Numbered from the stretch's first letter, positions 24,601 to 36,624 are shown. The stretch is DNA of 64,000 nt from Clavulina sp. PMI_390 (GCA_015039315.1 WIDE01000013.1:351356-415355); one strand, 5' to 3'. Numbers and translations: made by a program. The notes: a model not told the origin generated them from the sequence alone.

Positions 24601-26184
24601 GGGAACTCACTATCTCTCTGGATAGGATCGTGAGCTATGCCGCTCAACATGGTGAACTTTGAGTCTGGTCCTAGCTGGAATCGCTGGCCCATCCAGGGGA
24701 AGAAATGGGTCAAGCTGTAATGGCGACCCTTCACACCTTTGGGGATACCCGTGCTTCCACTCGTGAATGAAAGGGTACCGACGCTGTCAGGGCCAAGCAT
24801 GATCGAAGGGTCAACCGAGCCGAGATGACGACACGAATCGAGGACATCACCAGTCCCTGTCGGAGCTGGACCACCAACTACCTCGCGTGTAGCGGAGAGC
24901 GCAAGGGCTGGGACTTCTACACGTATCTTAAGTTCAGATGCGATGAACTCTCGTACACTGGGGTTGATGATCCCTGCACCCTTCAGCACGATCAAGCCAC
25001 GGGGCTTAGCTACGCTGAGATAGATGTTTTGGCGGGAGGGCGGGTAGGCCGGATCTGGAATAGAAGCAGCTCAGTGAATTGCAGGACTATAGCTAGTATA
25101 GCCACTCACCAATGACAGAGAAGGTCGCCCCCGCCTTCAAAATCGCCATAACGGCAACCACCATCTCGACACTTCGATAGGCATAGACCATCACGACCTC
25201 TTCTCTCTTGACACCACCCTTGATCAGGTGGTGGGCTAAGATATTAGAGGCCACGAGGATGTCGTTGTAGGAGTAGGACACGCGCTGTTGTACATCTGAC
25301 AGGTTTTCTGCAGGGAGGCACTGCACAACACACACTTTGTCCGGATGGGCTTTGGCATTCCGCGAGAAGACATCTGTGATGGCTCCTTCCCAGCCACACC
25401 AGTGCAGATCTCCAGCAGGATCGGGCAAGAGGGCGCGCTGTTTGGCATCTTGAAGCGGTACAGATCCTATGGGGCTCAATGGGCTGCTCGATACTTCGCG
25501 AAGAAGCAGAGCCAGTTGATCCAGTAATAGCTCGATGCGTTGGGGGACAAACAATAAAGAGTTGTAAGCAACACGAAGGACAATCTGTGGAGCAAGAGAG
25601 GAGTGGGTGGTCATGGGAGGACGAGTGACGAAAATGGTGAGGTCTGTGGTCAGGGAGGTGGATCGGATAAAATTCGTTTGCGATTCGTCTGTTTCATCAA
25701 AGAAACGGACACGGAATAGTGGCGCAGCGCCTTCTTGGTCCGCATGTAAAGCATGAACGACTTGGTCGTATGGGATGGCGTCGAGTTCTGCTTCGCGTTC
25801 GACGAGCTGGACTCGTCGCACAACAGACCAGAATGGATCTGTGGGCTCGATCGTCAGGCGAAGCAGCAGAGGGTCCTTGATAGCTGCGGAGGATGATGCG
25901 ATGACGATGTCTGTATCACCGGTATATCTATGCAACAGCACGGTAAAAGCAGAGAGCAGCATCTGGAAGGGTGTAGGTTGGCTCTCATGCGCTTCCGACC
26001 CTTCAGTACCATCATCATAGAGGCCGAGCTTGAGCAAGCTCAGGGATGTTTTGGAATCTAGTTGTCGACTTTGGACCGCTTCTACGAGCTTGTACGATGG
26101 AGGTCTTGGGTAGTCGATTGGGAGAGCGATGGAGGGCAAATTTTGTAGACGCGACACAACGCGTTGCAGGCGATCGGACGCCAT
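21617..26184 (-). CDS. LYS2: L-2-aminoadipate reductase, large subunit
   Basis: This enzyme activates alpha-aminoadipate as the adenylate, loads it on a carrier thiol and reduces it to the semialdehyde in fungal lysine synthesis. About 1,400 residues in six exons from ATG 26184 ([16 protein letters not shown]). An N-terminal condensation-like region ([16 protein letters not shown]) is followed by the adenylation domain with [47 protein letters not shown] and [13 protein letters not shown]. The carrier domain has the phosphopantetheine Ser in [13 protein letters not shown]. The C-terminal reductase domain has the NAD(P)H site [33 protein letters not shown] with the catalytic Tyr/Lys spacing, and [12 protein letters not shown]. 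This A-PCP-R order and the motif wording are those of Lys2, not of a secondary-metabolite NRPS. It needs a phosphopantetheinyl transferase (Lys5-type), which is not in the window. Stop TGA 21619-21617. Confidence 0.95.
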
Positions 26185-26755
26185 GGCTGTCTCCTGTTCT
26201 ATCTGGGGGTCCTCCTCTCAGAACCGTGGAGAAGTAGGTGGAGAAAATTTAAAGCCGATTGGGGAAAATGACTCGGCCGCAATCTTACCCTTCACATGCT
26301 TGGCTCTGTTGATGCCGAGGATCCTACCAGCCCACACCCTCGAATTATTTTCCCATCTTCCTAAAGACTGGAAATGAATAACTACGACATTTTATGAAAT
26401 AATGTGCATCTGTTCAACTAGCCCCCGTGTTGCCCGCTACTTCCAGTGACCACTTCATGTTGTAGAGCTTTGCCCCGCCTTCTCAAGCTACTCTCGATCC
26501 CTGCAGTTCTTTTCACTGGTCACTGGATGCTCGGGTCGGCGGACAAAGGATAAGCGACACTTATTCTTTACTTGAAAATTGAATCTTTCAACATGCTTCT
26601 TGAACAAACATGTCTCGCTGTGGCAGTTTGGGCCATGACACCATCCGCCATCCGACGATCAAGGGTCTACAGTAGAAACATACCGGCCAACCACCAAGAT
26701 TGGACAAAAAATCCTTTCCTGTACCCTCCTCACGGAAATACTGGCCCTCGTCAAT
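26185..26755. promoter_or_regulatory. Divergent promoter of LYS2 and the 26.8 kb gene
   Basis: 570 bp between two divergent starts. A TGACTC core (26269-26274), one base short of the Gcn4/Cpc1 consensus TGACTCA, and an inverted CCAAT (ATTGG, about 26258) lie 75-90 bp upstream of the LYS2 ATG. Control of lysine genes by general amino-acid control is known in other fungi; here it is inference from one imperfect site. Confidence 0.35.
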
Positions 26756-27619
26756 ATGCTGCATGCTACCGCACGCTCTCCAATAGCGTCACCCAGTTCA
26801 GGGCTATCCTCTGCTCCCATTCCCTTACAAACTGTCTCTCTCGTACATGAATCACTCAACCTCCTCGACGAAGACTCAAAGGTTCCACTCAGCTCGGAGG
26901 ACGATGCATCAGTTCGCACCCCGACGAATACAGTTGAAGCAGACGGATATTTTGCCCTTCCGCGTGCACCATTGTTGGGATATGACGCTCACGATGCGCA
27001 TGGGTTTTCAAGTAATCTGGATTCCCCAACAACACCAACCGTCAAGAATATTAGCGCCCGCCCGCTCTTTCCGAGTGATAGAGTATTTTCTCCAGGAGCC
27101 ATCTCTCCTATCCTAACTCCGAGGGCTTCATGTGCTCATCCTGCATTTGTTAGAGCACTCACCCACAATAGTGCCACAAGTTGTGCTTTCACATCACCAC
27201 TCGCGCGACGCCAGTGCTCGCCTTGTCCACCTGATATGGCTTCAAGAGGTGACGAGAAAGACGGTGAAATTCATGAAGAAGTCGATGGCTCAGTAGGTGC
27301 ATCAAGCCACTCTCGACTCAAAGACGCCCCAGCCAACGAGACCTTGCTGGAAGACCCCACGCCAGACGATATTAGTGGACCCACGAGCACGCCGACGGCC
27401 CCTCTGCACAATGCGGGGCCAGGAAAAGACGTGCCCACCCAGCGGCGCCGCATACTTGTGTACAAGCCTCGGGTCGGTTCGAAAAGTAGCCTGCTTGGAG
27501 ACGCAAGGGCTCGTGTCAAAAGAATCACTCTCCCTAATCCGGACAAAGCCACACTGGGAACAATCCGCAAAGATACACCTCCCGTGTTGAAAAATGAGAA
27601 GAGGAATGAATACTTTTGA
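26756..27619 (+). CDS. Ser/Pro-rich hypothetical protein (287 aa, single exon)
   Basis: I do not recognise this protein. An uninterrupted frame of 287 codons starts at ATG 26756 (MLHATARSPIASPSSG) and stops at TGA 27617-27619, which is unusual among neighbours with many introns. It is rich in Ser, Pro, Thr and Asp, with several SP/TP pairs, and has no membrane segment or known catalytic motif. The C-terminal quarter is basic and more ordered-looking (RRRILVYKPRVGSKSSLLG, then ARARVKRITLPNPD), so a short conserved tail on a disordered body is likely. It is divergent from LYS2 and followed closely by the DUF4336 gene in the same direction. It is real as a coding frame, judging by its length and codon composition, but function is unknown. 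Confidence 0.6.
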   Translation: MLHATARSPIASPSSGLSSAPIPLQTVSLVHESLNLLDEDSKVPLSSEDDASVRTPTNTVEADGYFALPRAPLLGYDAHDAHGFSSNLDSPTTPTVKNISARPLFPSDRVFSPGAISPILTPRASCAHPAFVRALTHNSATSCAFTSPLARRQCSPCPPDMASRGDEKDGEIHEEVDGSVGASSHSRLKDAPANETLLEDPTPDDISGPTSTPTAPLHNAGPGKDVPTQRRRILVYKPRVGSKSSLLGDARARVKRITLPNPDKATLGTIRKDTPPVLKNEKRNEYF

Positions 27620-27898
27620 TAATGGTGATCCTTTCTCCATATCGTAGAAGCGGCTGTAGAACTGTATCTATTTCCTGTATTCCACCCTACTTTAGAATAC
27701 ATATCTTGACCGAACCTCTGCATGAGTCAAACAACATAATGTGATCGAAGGCCCAGAAGAATCGGAAACGCGGCATGTCACATGAAAGTTCCGCGTCAAA
27801 TCTCCAGGACTCTCGGTGCCGCTGCCAGAATGCGACGCGTCCACACGGCCACGCCGCTTCGTGCCGCCGACTCTACTCGTCATCGACTTGTCTAAACC

Positions 27899-29342
27899 AT
27901 GGCTGGTGCTTCAGAAATCGCTATTCGTCAAGTGTGTTGTGCCAATTATGAGATAGCAGCGCGAGACTCATGCCTCTATGGCTGGTTCACAGGTGACGCA
28001 GGGTATCTGGACCTTCTCCAGGTGAGTGAGGGCGCATTGTTCCCTAAGCAAACATGCGAGTTCGACAGAATGACTGATCCTTGCGAAGGCCTATGACTGT
28101 AGGAGGGGGCATGTTTGCGATTGGTGGTCGTTCTACTGCTATTAAGCTTGCATCGGGTGATGTCTGGGTGTTGGCGTCGACGCCGTTGACGGACGAGACT
28201 AAGGAAACTCTAAATGGCATGGGCCCTGTCAAGTGAGAGATACTTCGTGCTTCTGATATTTGCAAGAACCCTTTGTACTAAATCTTTCAATAGGTATATT
28301 GTCGCAGCAAACGACGGTGAGCTCTTTATCCTCTTGTTGGTCATCTGAATCTACGACAGTCTAACATGATATCCTTTCTCGTGTATTCCAGGCCATTATC
28401 TTTTCACAGGTCCGTCGAGCACCCTCGCTACACGCTACACGAGGACCTGACCAAGCTGGTATCAATGTAGACGACTTCCGAAAGGCATATCCTGATGCCA
28501 AGGTGATTGGGACTCCTGGGATTGTCCCTAAGATAGCAGGGAAGTTCAAGTTTGACGGTTGTGAGTCTCTTCTATTAATCCCTTTCTGTTTATCACCTCC
28601 CTAATAGCGTTTGTTAGTGTATGGCACCGATCCCGCTGACACGAAGTATGGATATGAATCAGAGGTGAGCTCAGTGTCCTCAGACCCAGTGAATTGTTCA
28701 GTCTTACCTATGGGTGTGTTAGATTCAAGCATGGTAACTGTCGACGTCGCACACTTTCGATTTCTTTCGCTGACATACGCCTGCCGATAGCCACTTCTCT
28801 GGAAACAAATTCAACGACGTTGCTTTCCTTCACAAGCCCTCCAAAACCATGTTACAAGCAGATCTGATGATGAACATGCCTGCTACTGAGCAGGTGAGAT
28901 CCTTTACCTCGGCTGGCTGCGGTCAGAGCGACACCGACCATCTCTTTCTCGATGCTCTCATATATCATAGTTCTCCAAAACTGCGGCTCCTGGTTTCTTA
29001 TCGAGGGTGGGCAATCGGATGAACCCATATGGGGTGATGCATCGTTACATGGTGTGGTCGGTTGGCCTGGACAAGGAGTATGTCGCGAGCCGTCTATTCT
29101 CCTCCCACGAGCCTCTGTAAAGACGTACTAAGTAGGAGTTCTGATGTAGTAAAATGCGCCGCGATGTTAAGACCGTCGCGGGCTGGGATTTCACCCGGAT
29201 CATCCCCTGCCATGGCGTGAGTGCTTTCGTTCCCTCTCATCATCCTCATTGCAAGCTAACGAAATCCTCAACCGGCTAGGACGTCATCGAGGATAAAGCA
29301 AAGGACGCCTGGACATCTTTATACAAGTGGTATCTGGAATGA
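27899..29342 (+). CDS. DUF4336 domain protein (metallo-hydrolase-like)
   Basis: About 300 residues in about ten small exons from ATG 27899 (MAGASEIAIRQ). Splicing exon 1 to the 28-nt exon at about 27993 gives IAIRQVTQGIWTFSR, and exon 3 continues PMTVGGGMFAIGGRSTAIKL, then GDVWVLASTPLTDETKE. Downstream are GPVKYIVAANDGHYL, KVIGTPGIVPK, FNDVAFLHKPSKTMLQADLM and RIIPCHGDVIEDKAKDAW. This series is diagnostic of the DUF4336 family, whose fold resembles metallo-beta-lactamase hydrolases with an altered metal site; no activity is established for the family. The His in IPCHGD is in the place of the last metal-binding segment. It ends at TGA 29340-29342. Confidence 0.82.
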
Positions 29343-29614
29343 CTTTCCGCACTTCCGAGCCACAGTTCCCTGCACCAATTCCCAACTTTGGTGTCCTCCG
29401 CATTCACAATTTAGTCTGTTCTCATCTTTCACGGGTTTCATCGCCTGTAGCTGTATATACCACGAAGCAATCTATCCCCGATATCCTGACTGAGATTGAC
29501 GTGAGACAGCGCTAGAATTCTGAGACAGGTGTTTGGCTCTGTGTTACTCGAGAGACTAAGGGTCCAGTGGCCACTTGAGCCATCGCGCCTGTATTTCGCG
29601 TGGACGAGGAGCCA

Positions 29615-32600
29615 ATGACTTCTCCTCCGACCAAGTCTCTAGACCTTCCAAACGGAGACTCTCTGTCCTCAGCGCGACCCACATCGCTTAACTGGTCTCT
29701 GGAGTCCCTGTTATCGTTTCCCAACCACAACTTCGTCTCTGTCCGTCGAATCTCTGCGCAACTACCGAAGGAAGATCTCGCGAAAGAAATACAGCTACAT
29801 GAGCACAAGGGAATCCCCCTGATCATCGAAGGATGGCACCTTTTGAGCGGCTGGAACAGCGACACGTTCACTGCTGAGTGGTTGGCCAAGAAATTCGAAG
29901 AACGTAAGAAACCAGTATACCGTTCGTGTTATCACGAGGTCCTAACGCGCGGGAATCAAGCCATGAACTTCTGGGAACTATACGCTCAGGAAGATCACTC
30001 TATGACTGTATCAGCCTTTCTGGACATCTGTCGCAGCTCTAAAGAGCATGCAGAAGCCGATGGTAGGCATCAAGATCGCTTGATTATTTATGATCGCCGT
30101 ACTGAACTATCATAACATATTCAAAGAAAAGCAGCGGTTCTATGGCAAAGATATCACATTTCCTTCTGAATGGGAGGAATCCCTTCGAATTCTCCCTCCT
30201 AGCGTATTACCTCTCAGCGAGGGGGACTCTTTCACTATGCTGGATCCCAAGGTGTGCATACAAATTATCAACCCTCGCTCTACATTATTCACTGTAATCC
30301 CTTTCTCTTTTAGGACCGACCCGAAGTGAGCCTTTTCATCGCAGCCTTTTGCCAATTCACTCACATGATACCAGACCATCATGGGGTACATGGGGATTGG
30401 TGATACATTTACCCCAGCCCACAAGGACACTTCTGCCTCGACAGGATATAACATCATGGTTCATACTTCTGCGATCAATAGCCAAGACCTCCCCCCAGAT
30501 GAAGGCGATACCACCAACTACAACGCTCTGATTGAATCTGGCGACGCCTCCGCATTTTGGTTCCTAACCGCTGCAGAAGATGCAGCAGCAGCATCTCAAT
30601 ATTTCTCGAATAAACTTGGGCAAACACTGGATCTACAAGCTCACTATGCCAGTCTAGAAGAATTCATGGGCGGAAACTTCAAGGTTCGTAGCCTCAATCG
30701 CGGCCAATTTGCGGCTTTATCTAACTCTTGGCTACTCAGGTTTATGTGTGTCAACAAGTGTTAGGCGACCTAGTCATAATTCCTAGACAGTCCTGTCATC
30801 AGGTATGCACTCGATCAAGACGTTTGATATCCCAGCTCATCAACAAGTCAGGTCATGAACCATGGTGGCTTGAGCACCAAAGTTGCATGGTCGAGGATGC
30901 CTTTTAGGAGTATTGAAGCCGCATTGCTCGAGGAGCTCCCAGTTTATCGCAGGTTCGTAGTTTGTTGACTGAGGCAAGCCGGTATCCAATAAAAATACTT
31001 GACTCCGTAGGGTTGGACGGGATGAGATCTATCGAGTCAAGCGTCTCCTCGAGCGCTCCGTGAGGGCATGGACAACTCGTTTCCCTAATCTTACTGACGA
31101 GGAGAAGCACTATTTTCCCCGCTTCCTTCGCTTTCTGACGGATCTTCACGTCGAAGAGTATCACGAAGATCATGAAGAGCACTTATCTGAAGATCAATCG
31201 GAGCGCTTGACTTGTGGTGCGCACTACATCTTGTGGTATTACCCTTACCACATCTGACTTATGGCTGTCCTGCTAGATGCATGTGCGGCTGATATCTATC
31301 AGGCCTACTTCGAATGCACTACATGCAACCAGGGTGAAGCGCAAGGATCATACATCGCGTGCCCGACATGTTTTGTGGAGGGGAGAAGCTGCCGATGCAC
31401 CATTATGCGTCCCCGGATCTCGCGTCCGTGGCAGGCGCTACTAGATCTCCGGAACGAGGCAGCCGCAGTACTTGACCTTCCCCTGATGAGTCTCCAGTGA
31501 GCCGAAGCTTTCGATAAGCCACCAGACGGAACATCTGATACAATTCGCACAGGGATTACGCCAATGAGATTCCTGTGAAGGAGTCAGGCATCTCGGTTCT
31601 TAGGCCGAATCGTATCTCCTTATTTAAGGCTGGGATAATACTCGCCGAATTGCGAAGATATGATATTGCTATTTCTGGGGGTGTACGTGCCTTGCTGCTC
31701 TTTGCGTTTCCTTGTGTATTGGGCAACTTACGTATTGCATCTTTCTCGCCTGGACAGAGGCCCAAGCTATGCAATGGGAACGCTCGACGGAGTTCTCATA
31801 CGCCGGCAATGCCTGCTCTCGTTACCTGCAGGGACTGTCACCGCACAACATGCTTCAAGCACCTACTCGACTCTATGACACACGCAGTCGAGGCCTTGCT
31901 CGTCCTTGGTTGCGATGGTGCCGCAGATCGCCATCCAAATCGCCGCTCCTCATCTCAGGCTAATCGTGGCAAAGGGATTGGACGATGGCATATATGGCAC
32001 CAAAAAAGTAAACCCCGGCTAAAAGCTGCCAATGCACCTGGTAGCGAGGAATACCATCACCAGCTCTTCAGGCTATTGAGGGCAGCACAAACATACTCCA
32101 CGTTCCGTCCAGTTGACGAGGCAAGGACAAAGCTTGGTTGGTATGACACGACCTTCGAGGTAAGCACGGGCAGTCGTATTGAGATCGCTGGTTTCCTTCC
32201 TCCTACATTGTCTCAACTTATCCTCCAGGGCGAAGACGATGAGCTCGCAGAAAGTCCCAAAGTGTCACCAAATAAGAAGAAGCGCGAGTCCAGTGTTAGT
32301 ATCAAAAACCTTAATTCCCCATTGAAGCCTCCGCCGTTGTCCTCCCAGGCGTCGGCCGCATCAACATCCACCTCCGGTAGTCCTAGAGCCACACCGGGAC
32401 CCTCATCATCTCTGAAGCGAAAGTCGATTGCATCCATGGACGACGACAATGGAGGGCCATCACCCCTAAAACGTCCGAAAAAATCGCTCCTTACCAAGTC
32501 TTTCGCCTTACCAGTGGCCAAAAAATCGTCACGCAGAGTGACCACAACCAAGCAAGCCTCTACCGCTGCCCTCGGAAGTGACTCGAGCGCTTCAGGTGCT

Positions 32601-33973
32601 GTGGAAATTGCTGATGAACGGAGGCAGGGAATCACCAAGGAGCCGGAGCCTATGCAAATCGATAAAGATTTGGCCGAACGCTCTGGTTCCCCGGGAAGCA
32701 CGACATCACGTACATCACGTACATCACGAAGGTCATTGTCAGAGCCTGTGAGTAGGTCTTCATGCCCAAGTGAACCATTCTCTGACAATTTGCTGCACAC
32801 CAGCTTTTCATCTCTAATGGACTGCTAGCTATTTCCCCAGATCCCCAACTCGCATCCTCTTCGCCTGGCACTCCTTCACCGACTCATGATCCTCCTCCGC
32901 TCCCCTCGCATCCTAATCAGTCTTCCCGAGCCTCGTCACTCCACAGCCCTGCCCATCGTGGCAGCAAGTTCACGAGTTCTCGGCTGACCTCTACTCCCCT
33001 GAGATCAAGCGTAGTGGACAATGAAGATGAGCTTCTTCTTGTCCCTGCCCTACCGCTCAATCGGTCCGGTCGACGCAAATCAGCTCACCGAAGCGCCAAC
33101 GATCCATCCAGCCAAGTATCTTCGTCGGGCACTCTAGTTTCTTCTCAGCGCTCGGCTCCTTCCTCCCCTGACATCCCCCTACAAGATCGCCCACTGCTAC
33201 ACACACCCTTCACAAGCATCTCCCAGCCCCAGTCTGATATCTCAGCGAATTTCTCGGCCGCGCTCAAAGCTCTTGAGAAAAAGCATGAGCAAGAGCGAGC
33301 TCGTTGGGAGCGCCAGCTCGAAGACACGCGCCGTGATCATGAGCTGAGAATACGCGATTTAAAAGAGAGTCATTTCAATGCGCTTGCGAATCGGAGTGAG
33401 CAGGAAAAGCGTTTGAAAGCCGAGGTAGTCGAGTATAAGGCTCGTTTGCAGCAATCGGAGGCCATGATGCAAGCCCTGATGATTGGCCGAGGGATAGGAT
33501 CAACTCCAGTTGCTCCAGTGATTGGTGATAGCCCTACGGCTCTGGTGACTTCACCAAGAGTTAGCAGCTCGCTGGTAACCTCTCGTGCAGGACCCACGAG
33601 CCCAATCAGACGAACCTTTACTCACTCTCCCTCACGGTCGCATGGTGGGTTTAAACCCTTGGGACCGCTCCCATCCCTCGCGTCTCCTCGTCAAAGTACT
33701 CGGTCTCAGTCATTAGTACCTGTTGTAGGAACTCAACACTTTGACGCATCTGTCGGCGACTCGAGCAGTCCCAATGGGAATGCCTCTCATACGTCGATCA
33801 CTGGTCCAGGGTCTATACCAGATTCCGAGCCAAATAACGAGGCGCCAAGCGGCCCAGAAATGGACGCGAGTGGTGAATCCGACGAAGATATTGACATCTC
33901 TCTGGGGCCACAGACTCCAAGCTCCCAAAGCGGAGACATTGAGGCAACATCAACAGAGCCTATGGAATCCTGA
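29615..33973 (+). CDS. JmjC-domain protein with Cys-rich segment and long disordered tail
   Basis: Start ATG 29615 (MTSPPTKSLDLPNGD); about 1,250 residues from about a dozen exons. An N-terminal part (RRISAQLPKEDLAKEI, GIPLIIEGWHLLSGW) leads into a JmjC domain with GYMGIGDTFTPAHKDTSAS, where the H-x-D iron ligands are visible (about 30420), and the distal His in SCHQVMNHGG (about 30795). Next comes a cysteine cluster (CDAC, CTTC, CPTC, CRC; about 31215-31400) when spliced with the GTGCGC donor at 31218, then a second group (CRDCHRTTCFKH, about 31830). The rest is low-complexity with basic stretches and a coiled coil near 33270-33470 (LEKKHEQERARWERQ). JmjC proteins are Fe(II)/2-oxoglutarate oxygenases, often histone demethylases; the substrate cannot be read here. 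The tail after 32820 is joined across an intron beginning GTGAGTAGG at about 32749, and could instead be a separate gene. Confidence 0.75.
32700..32730 (+). repeat. Three-copy 9-bp in-frame repeat
   Basis: A 9-nt unit (ACATCACGT or one base different) is repeated three times inside the JmjC gene, encoding Thr-Ser-Arg three times. Because the unit is a multiple of three, copy number can vary without breaking the frame. A downstream intron donor follows within 20 bp. Confidence 0.6.
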
Positions 33974-34288
33974 CTGTCTACTAGATAATTGAAAATGGTC
34001 CCTCCATTGATCTCTCGCCTACGACCGTCTTGGTAGCGTATTCTACATCTCGGATACGTCATATTTCTTGTATACCCACTTAATGCGATCCGGCTTGATG
34101 GCCCATATCGCATCATCCTGTACTACTATAGCATGGAATCAGCACTTTGCTGATACTGAACGCACATCATTCGATACCTTTTGTTCTAACAATAAAAATC
34201 TTGATTGATGAGGGATAGGTCGTGAGTTAAGTTCCAAATAATTACACACTAAGCACAATGTCATCGCGGTGAGTTTGTCGAAAACTCT
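33974..34288. other. Convergent 3' spacer between the JmjC and Clr2 genes
   Basis: 315 bp between the two stop codons, AT-rich, with an AATAAA-like sequence (AACAATAAAAATC at about 34189) that would serve plus-strand polyadenylation. No gene. Confidence 0.5.
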
Positions 34289-36522
34289 TCAGGCAACTTG
34301 GCGGGATATCGAAGCAAAACTCGAGTACATCTCCCAAACCGCTTTTTCTGCGATCTCCGAGGCTGCTATGAGGGCTTCCCGACGATCCTCAGTACGACGC
34401 ACAGCCAGGTCTTTGTTTTCGAAATAGGCACGACCAAACCCACCCAGGGCGAGCTGAATTTTGAAATGTGACCATGGTTCTGATCCAGGTTCCATGGGTT
34501 CATCCGTAGATATAGGGGCTAAGAGCTGGTCCAGCATTGGGGGAGGGACTCCTACTACGGGGTGCTCAATGATGCGTGGATAGTATCGCCCAGCTATCAT
34601 CAATACGGGCATTTGCAACGGGGCGCCAGGCATCGAGACCATCCTCCATTTGGATCGAGCTGGAGGTTCTGGGAGGTATTGTACTACTATGTTGCCTGAT
34701 GGAGTTGTTCTCCGAACCGATGTCTTGATGTGCATGTGAGATATGGAATCTACCTTCTGCTGGGCTTCTTCGTCACTGTTCTCCCATTCGTTTGCTACAG
34801 CTTGCCAGAGCGACCCACTGACTGTCGTCGAGCTAGCGAAATCGTCATGGTCAACTGAGTCATCAGTCCTGATACAATCTAGAAGTAGGAAGAGGCCACT
34901 TCTCCCAATCGTCAATGACTCGGGAAGAACATCTCGCAATCCAGTCTGAATACTCGGCGGTAGATCATCGCGCACACATTTGAGTCGAACGAGGTCCCCG
35001 ACCCAAATGCGCTCACAACCCCACCACAGGCCATGCCATTCCATCGGCCCTGAGGGGATATCTTCAGACTTGGCTTCGTCTTCATCAGATTCATCGACGC
35101 ACTTCCACAAGTGTTCGGCCTGATAGAATGATAATAGGGTGTCGCTTGCTCTCGCAGCTGCAAAAAGGGACGGGAGAGCATCCTGATAGGAAGGTTCAGG
35201 ATGCTCTCCTGGGAGTTCATAGGGGGTCAGTGCAAGTGGACGGAACACGTGCCATGCATTGGCCGCTTCATCAAATGTAGTCCCGGGAGGCAGACGATAG
35301 TGCTGCATCCGAGCAAGTAGCGCTGGAGGAGGACGGTATGTGTGGAAAGGTAGGATATCATCTTCCATCAACAGGTTCTGCTGGAAGGCGCCAAAATATT
35401 GGATTTCGTAGTAGGGAACCTCGACACGGTGTTGGTCTTGGGTGTCAATCCTCAGTTCTTGACTGAAGACCATCGCCGGCCACCAGTGAATCGCCTCATC
35501 CGGTGTCGACTGATCTGAAGGAACCAGTGGGGGATCCACCTTTGCCCAGACAACCTCCTCCCTTCGATAAGGCTTTCTTGTCTCCAGATCGAAAGCCCGA
35601 TCTTTGTGGACGTATTCTGAATGAACAACAACAGAAACATCAGGAGCGGGAGGTTTGGATCGGGACGAAAGACGACTTCGTTTGGGAGAGGGAGTGCGTT
35701 TACGTCTCCGTGAGGCTGCTGGACTCGCGCCGGATTTTCGTGGAGGATCTCGATGTTGAGAAGACTGCCTGGGACCCTTGAGATAGGGTTTGCTGAAACT
35801 TGATCGTCCACCCTTTTTTATCAGATGGTCAATGTCCAATGTTGCGGTGATTTCTTTCTGATATTTGAGACCGTTGCAGTATTTGCACTGGCACATCGCC
35901 TTGGAGTCGGTGTCGTATAGCCATCTCGCATGAGGGATGAATTCGGGCACAGAGCGAAAACGCCAAACACTACGGCCGCTGACGTTCTCTGGACCTGAAC
36001 AGAGCGAAACGTCGATATGATATGAAACATAGCACTGTTGAGCACTTACCGAATAGATACACATCATGGCGAATCTTACCACCGCCTTGACCTTTGTGGT
36101 GGTCGTAAAACTCGTATCCTTGAGGGAAGTCATCAATGATGTATCCTCCTTCTACGTCGGCTAGATCCATCCCGTTGGGTGAGTTTTGGTCATAGATGAG
36201 GGTCTATTGAAAACTGACGTAATTTGTCCACGGTTTTGGCCAAGTCCGTTCCAACTTTCTTGCGCCAGTTGAAGTGGTCCGCGTCGAGAGGGTCCAGCAG
36301 CTTCAAATAATTCAGCACACCATTGGCGTCGTCTACGGCAAGTCCATCTTATTGCCTGAGTTATCCTAGAGCATCCTAATTTAAATACTTACAGGACTCC
36401 GTTGTATTGGTAGGGAATCGCTCTCTCCCCTTCGCATCCGTTCTTGGCCACCTCAAGATTCGATTAGGAGGAAACGTGGCCTCTTCTTGGGTGACTCTCC
36501 TTTGGTTACTGCTAGCGGTCAT
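34289..36522 (-). CDS. clr2: Clr2-type transcription-silencing protein
   Basis: About 690 residues in four exons from ATG 36522 (MTASSNQRRVTQ). The first exon ends in RERFPTNTTES, the second has GVLNYLKLLDPLDADHFNW, and the third has GGYIIDDFPQGYEFYDHHKG and RHDVYLFG. The large last exon opens with SVWRFRSVPEFIPHARWL and MCQCKYCNG, which together form the conserved N-terminal Clr2 block including its CxxC pair. The C-terminal half has the second conserved Clr2 region (EVVWAKVDPPL, HWWPAMVFSQELR, ERIWVGDLVRLK). In fission yeast Clr2 is a subunit of SHREC, the deacetylase/remodeller complex that keeps heterochromatin silent. A basic serine-rich linker (about 35650-35770) may be nuclear targeting. 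It is tail to tail with the JmjC gene, and an ACGCGTGACGTAACC motif lies 88 bp upstream of its start. Confidence 0.85.
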
Positions 36523-36590
36523 TGCCCTCCCAAGAAGCCGAGGAACTGTTCAAGCCAACAAGGTTCTCGAAACGGTTCCGCCTCGTCGAG

Positions 36591-36624
36591 AACGTGTGAC
36601 GGGTGCGAAACGCGTGACGTAACC
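36591..36624 (+). promoter_or_regulatory. Compound ACGYGTGAC / TGACGTAA motif upstream of the Clr2 gene
   Basis: AACGTGTGAC (36591-36600) is followed 9 nt later by ACGCGTGACGTAACC (36610-36624), in the same order as at 7454-7484. It is 70-100 bp upstream of the Clr2 ATG, a good promoter position. Binding by an MBF-like or bZIP/CREB-like factor is inference. Confidence 0.4.
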
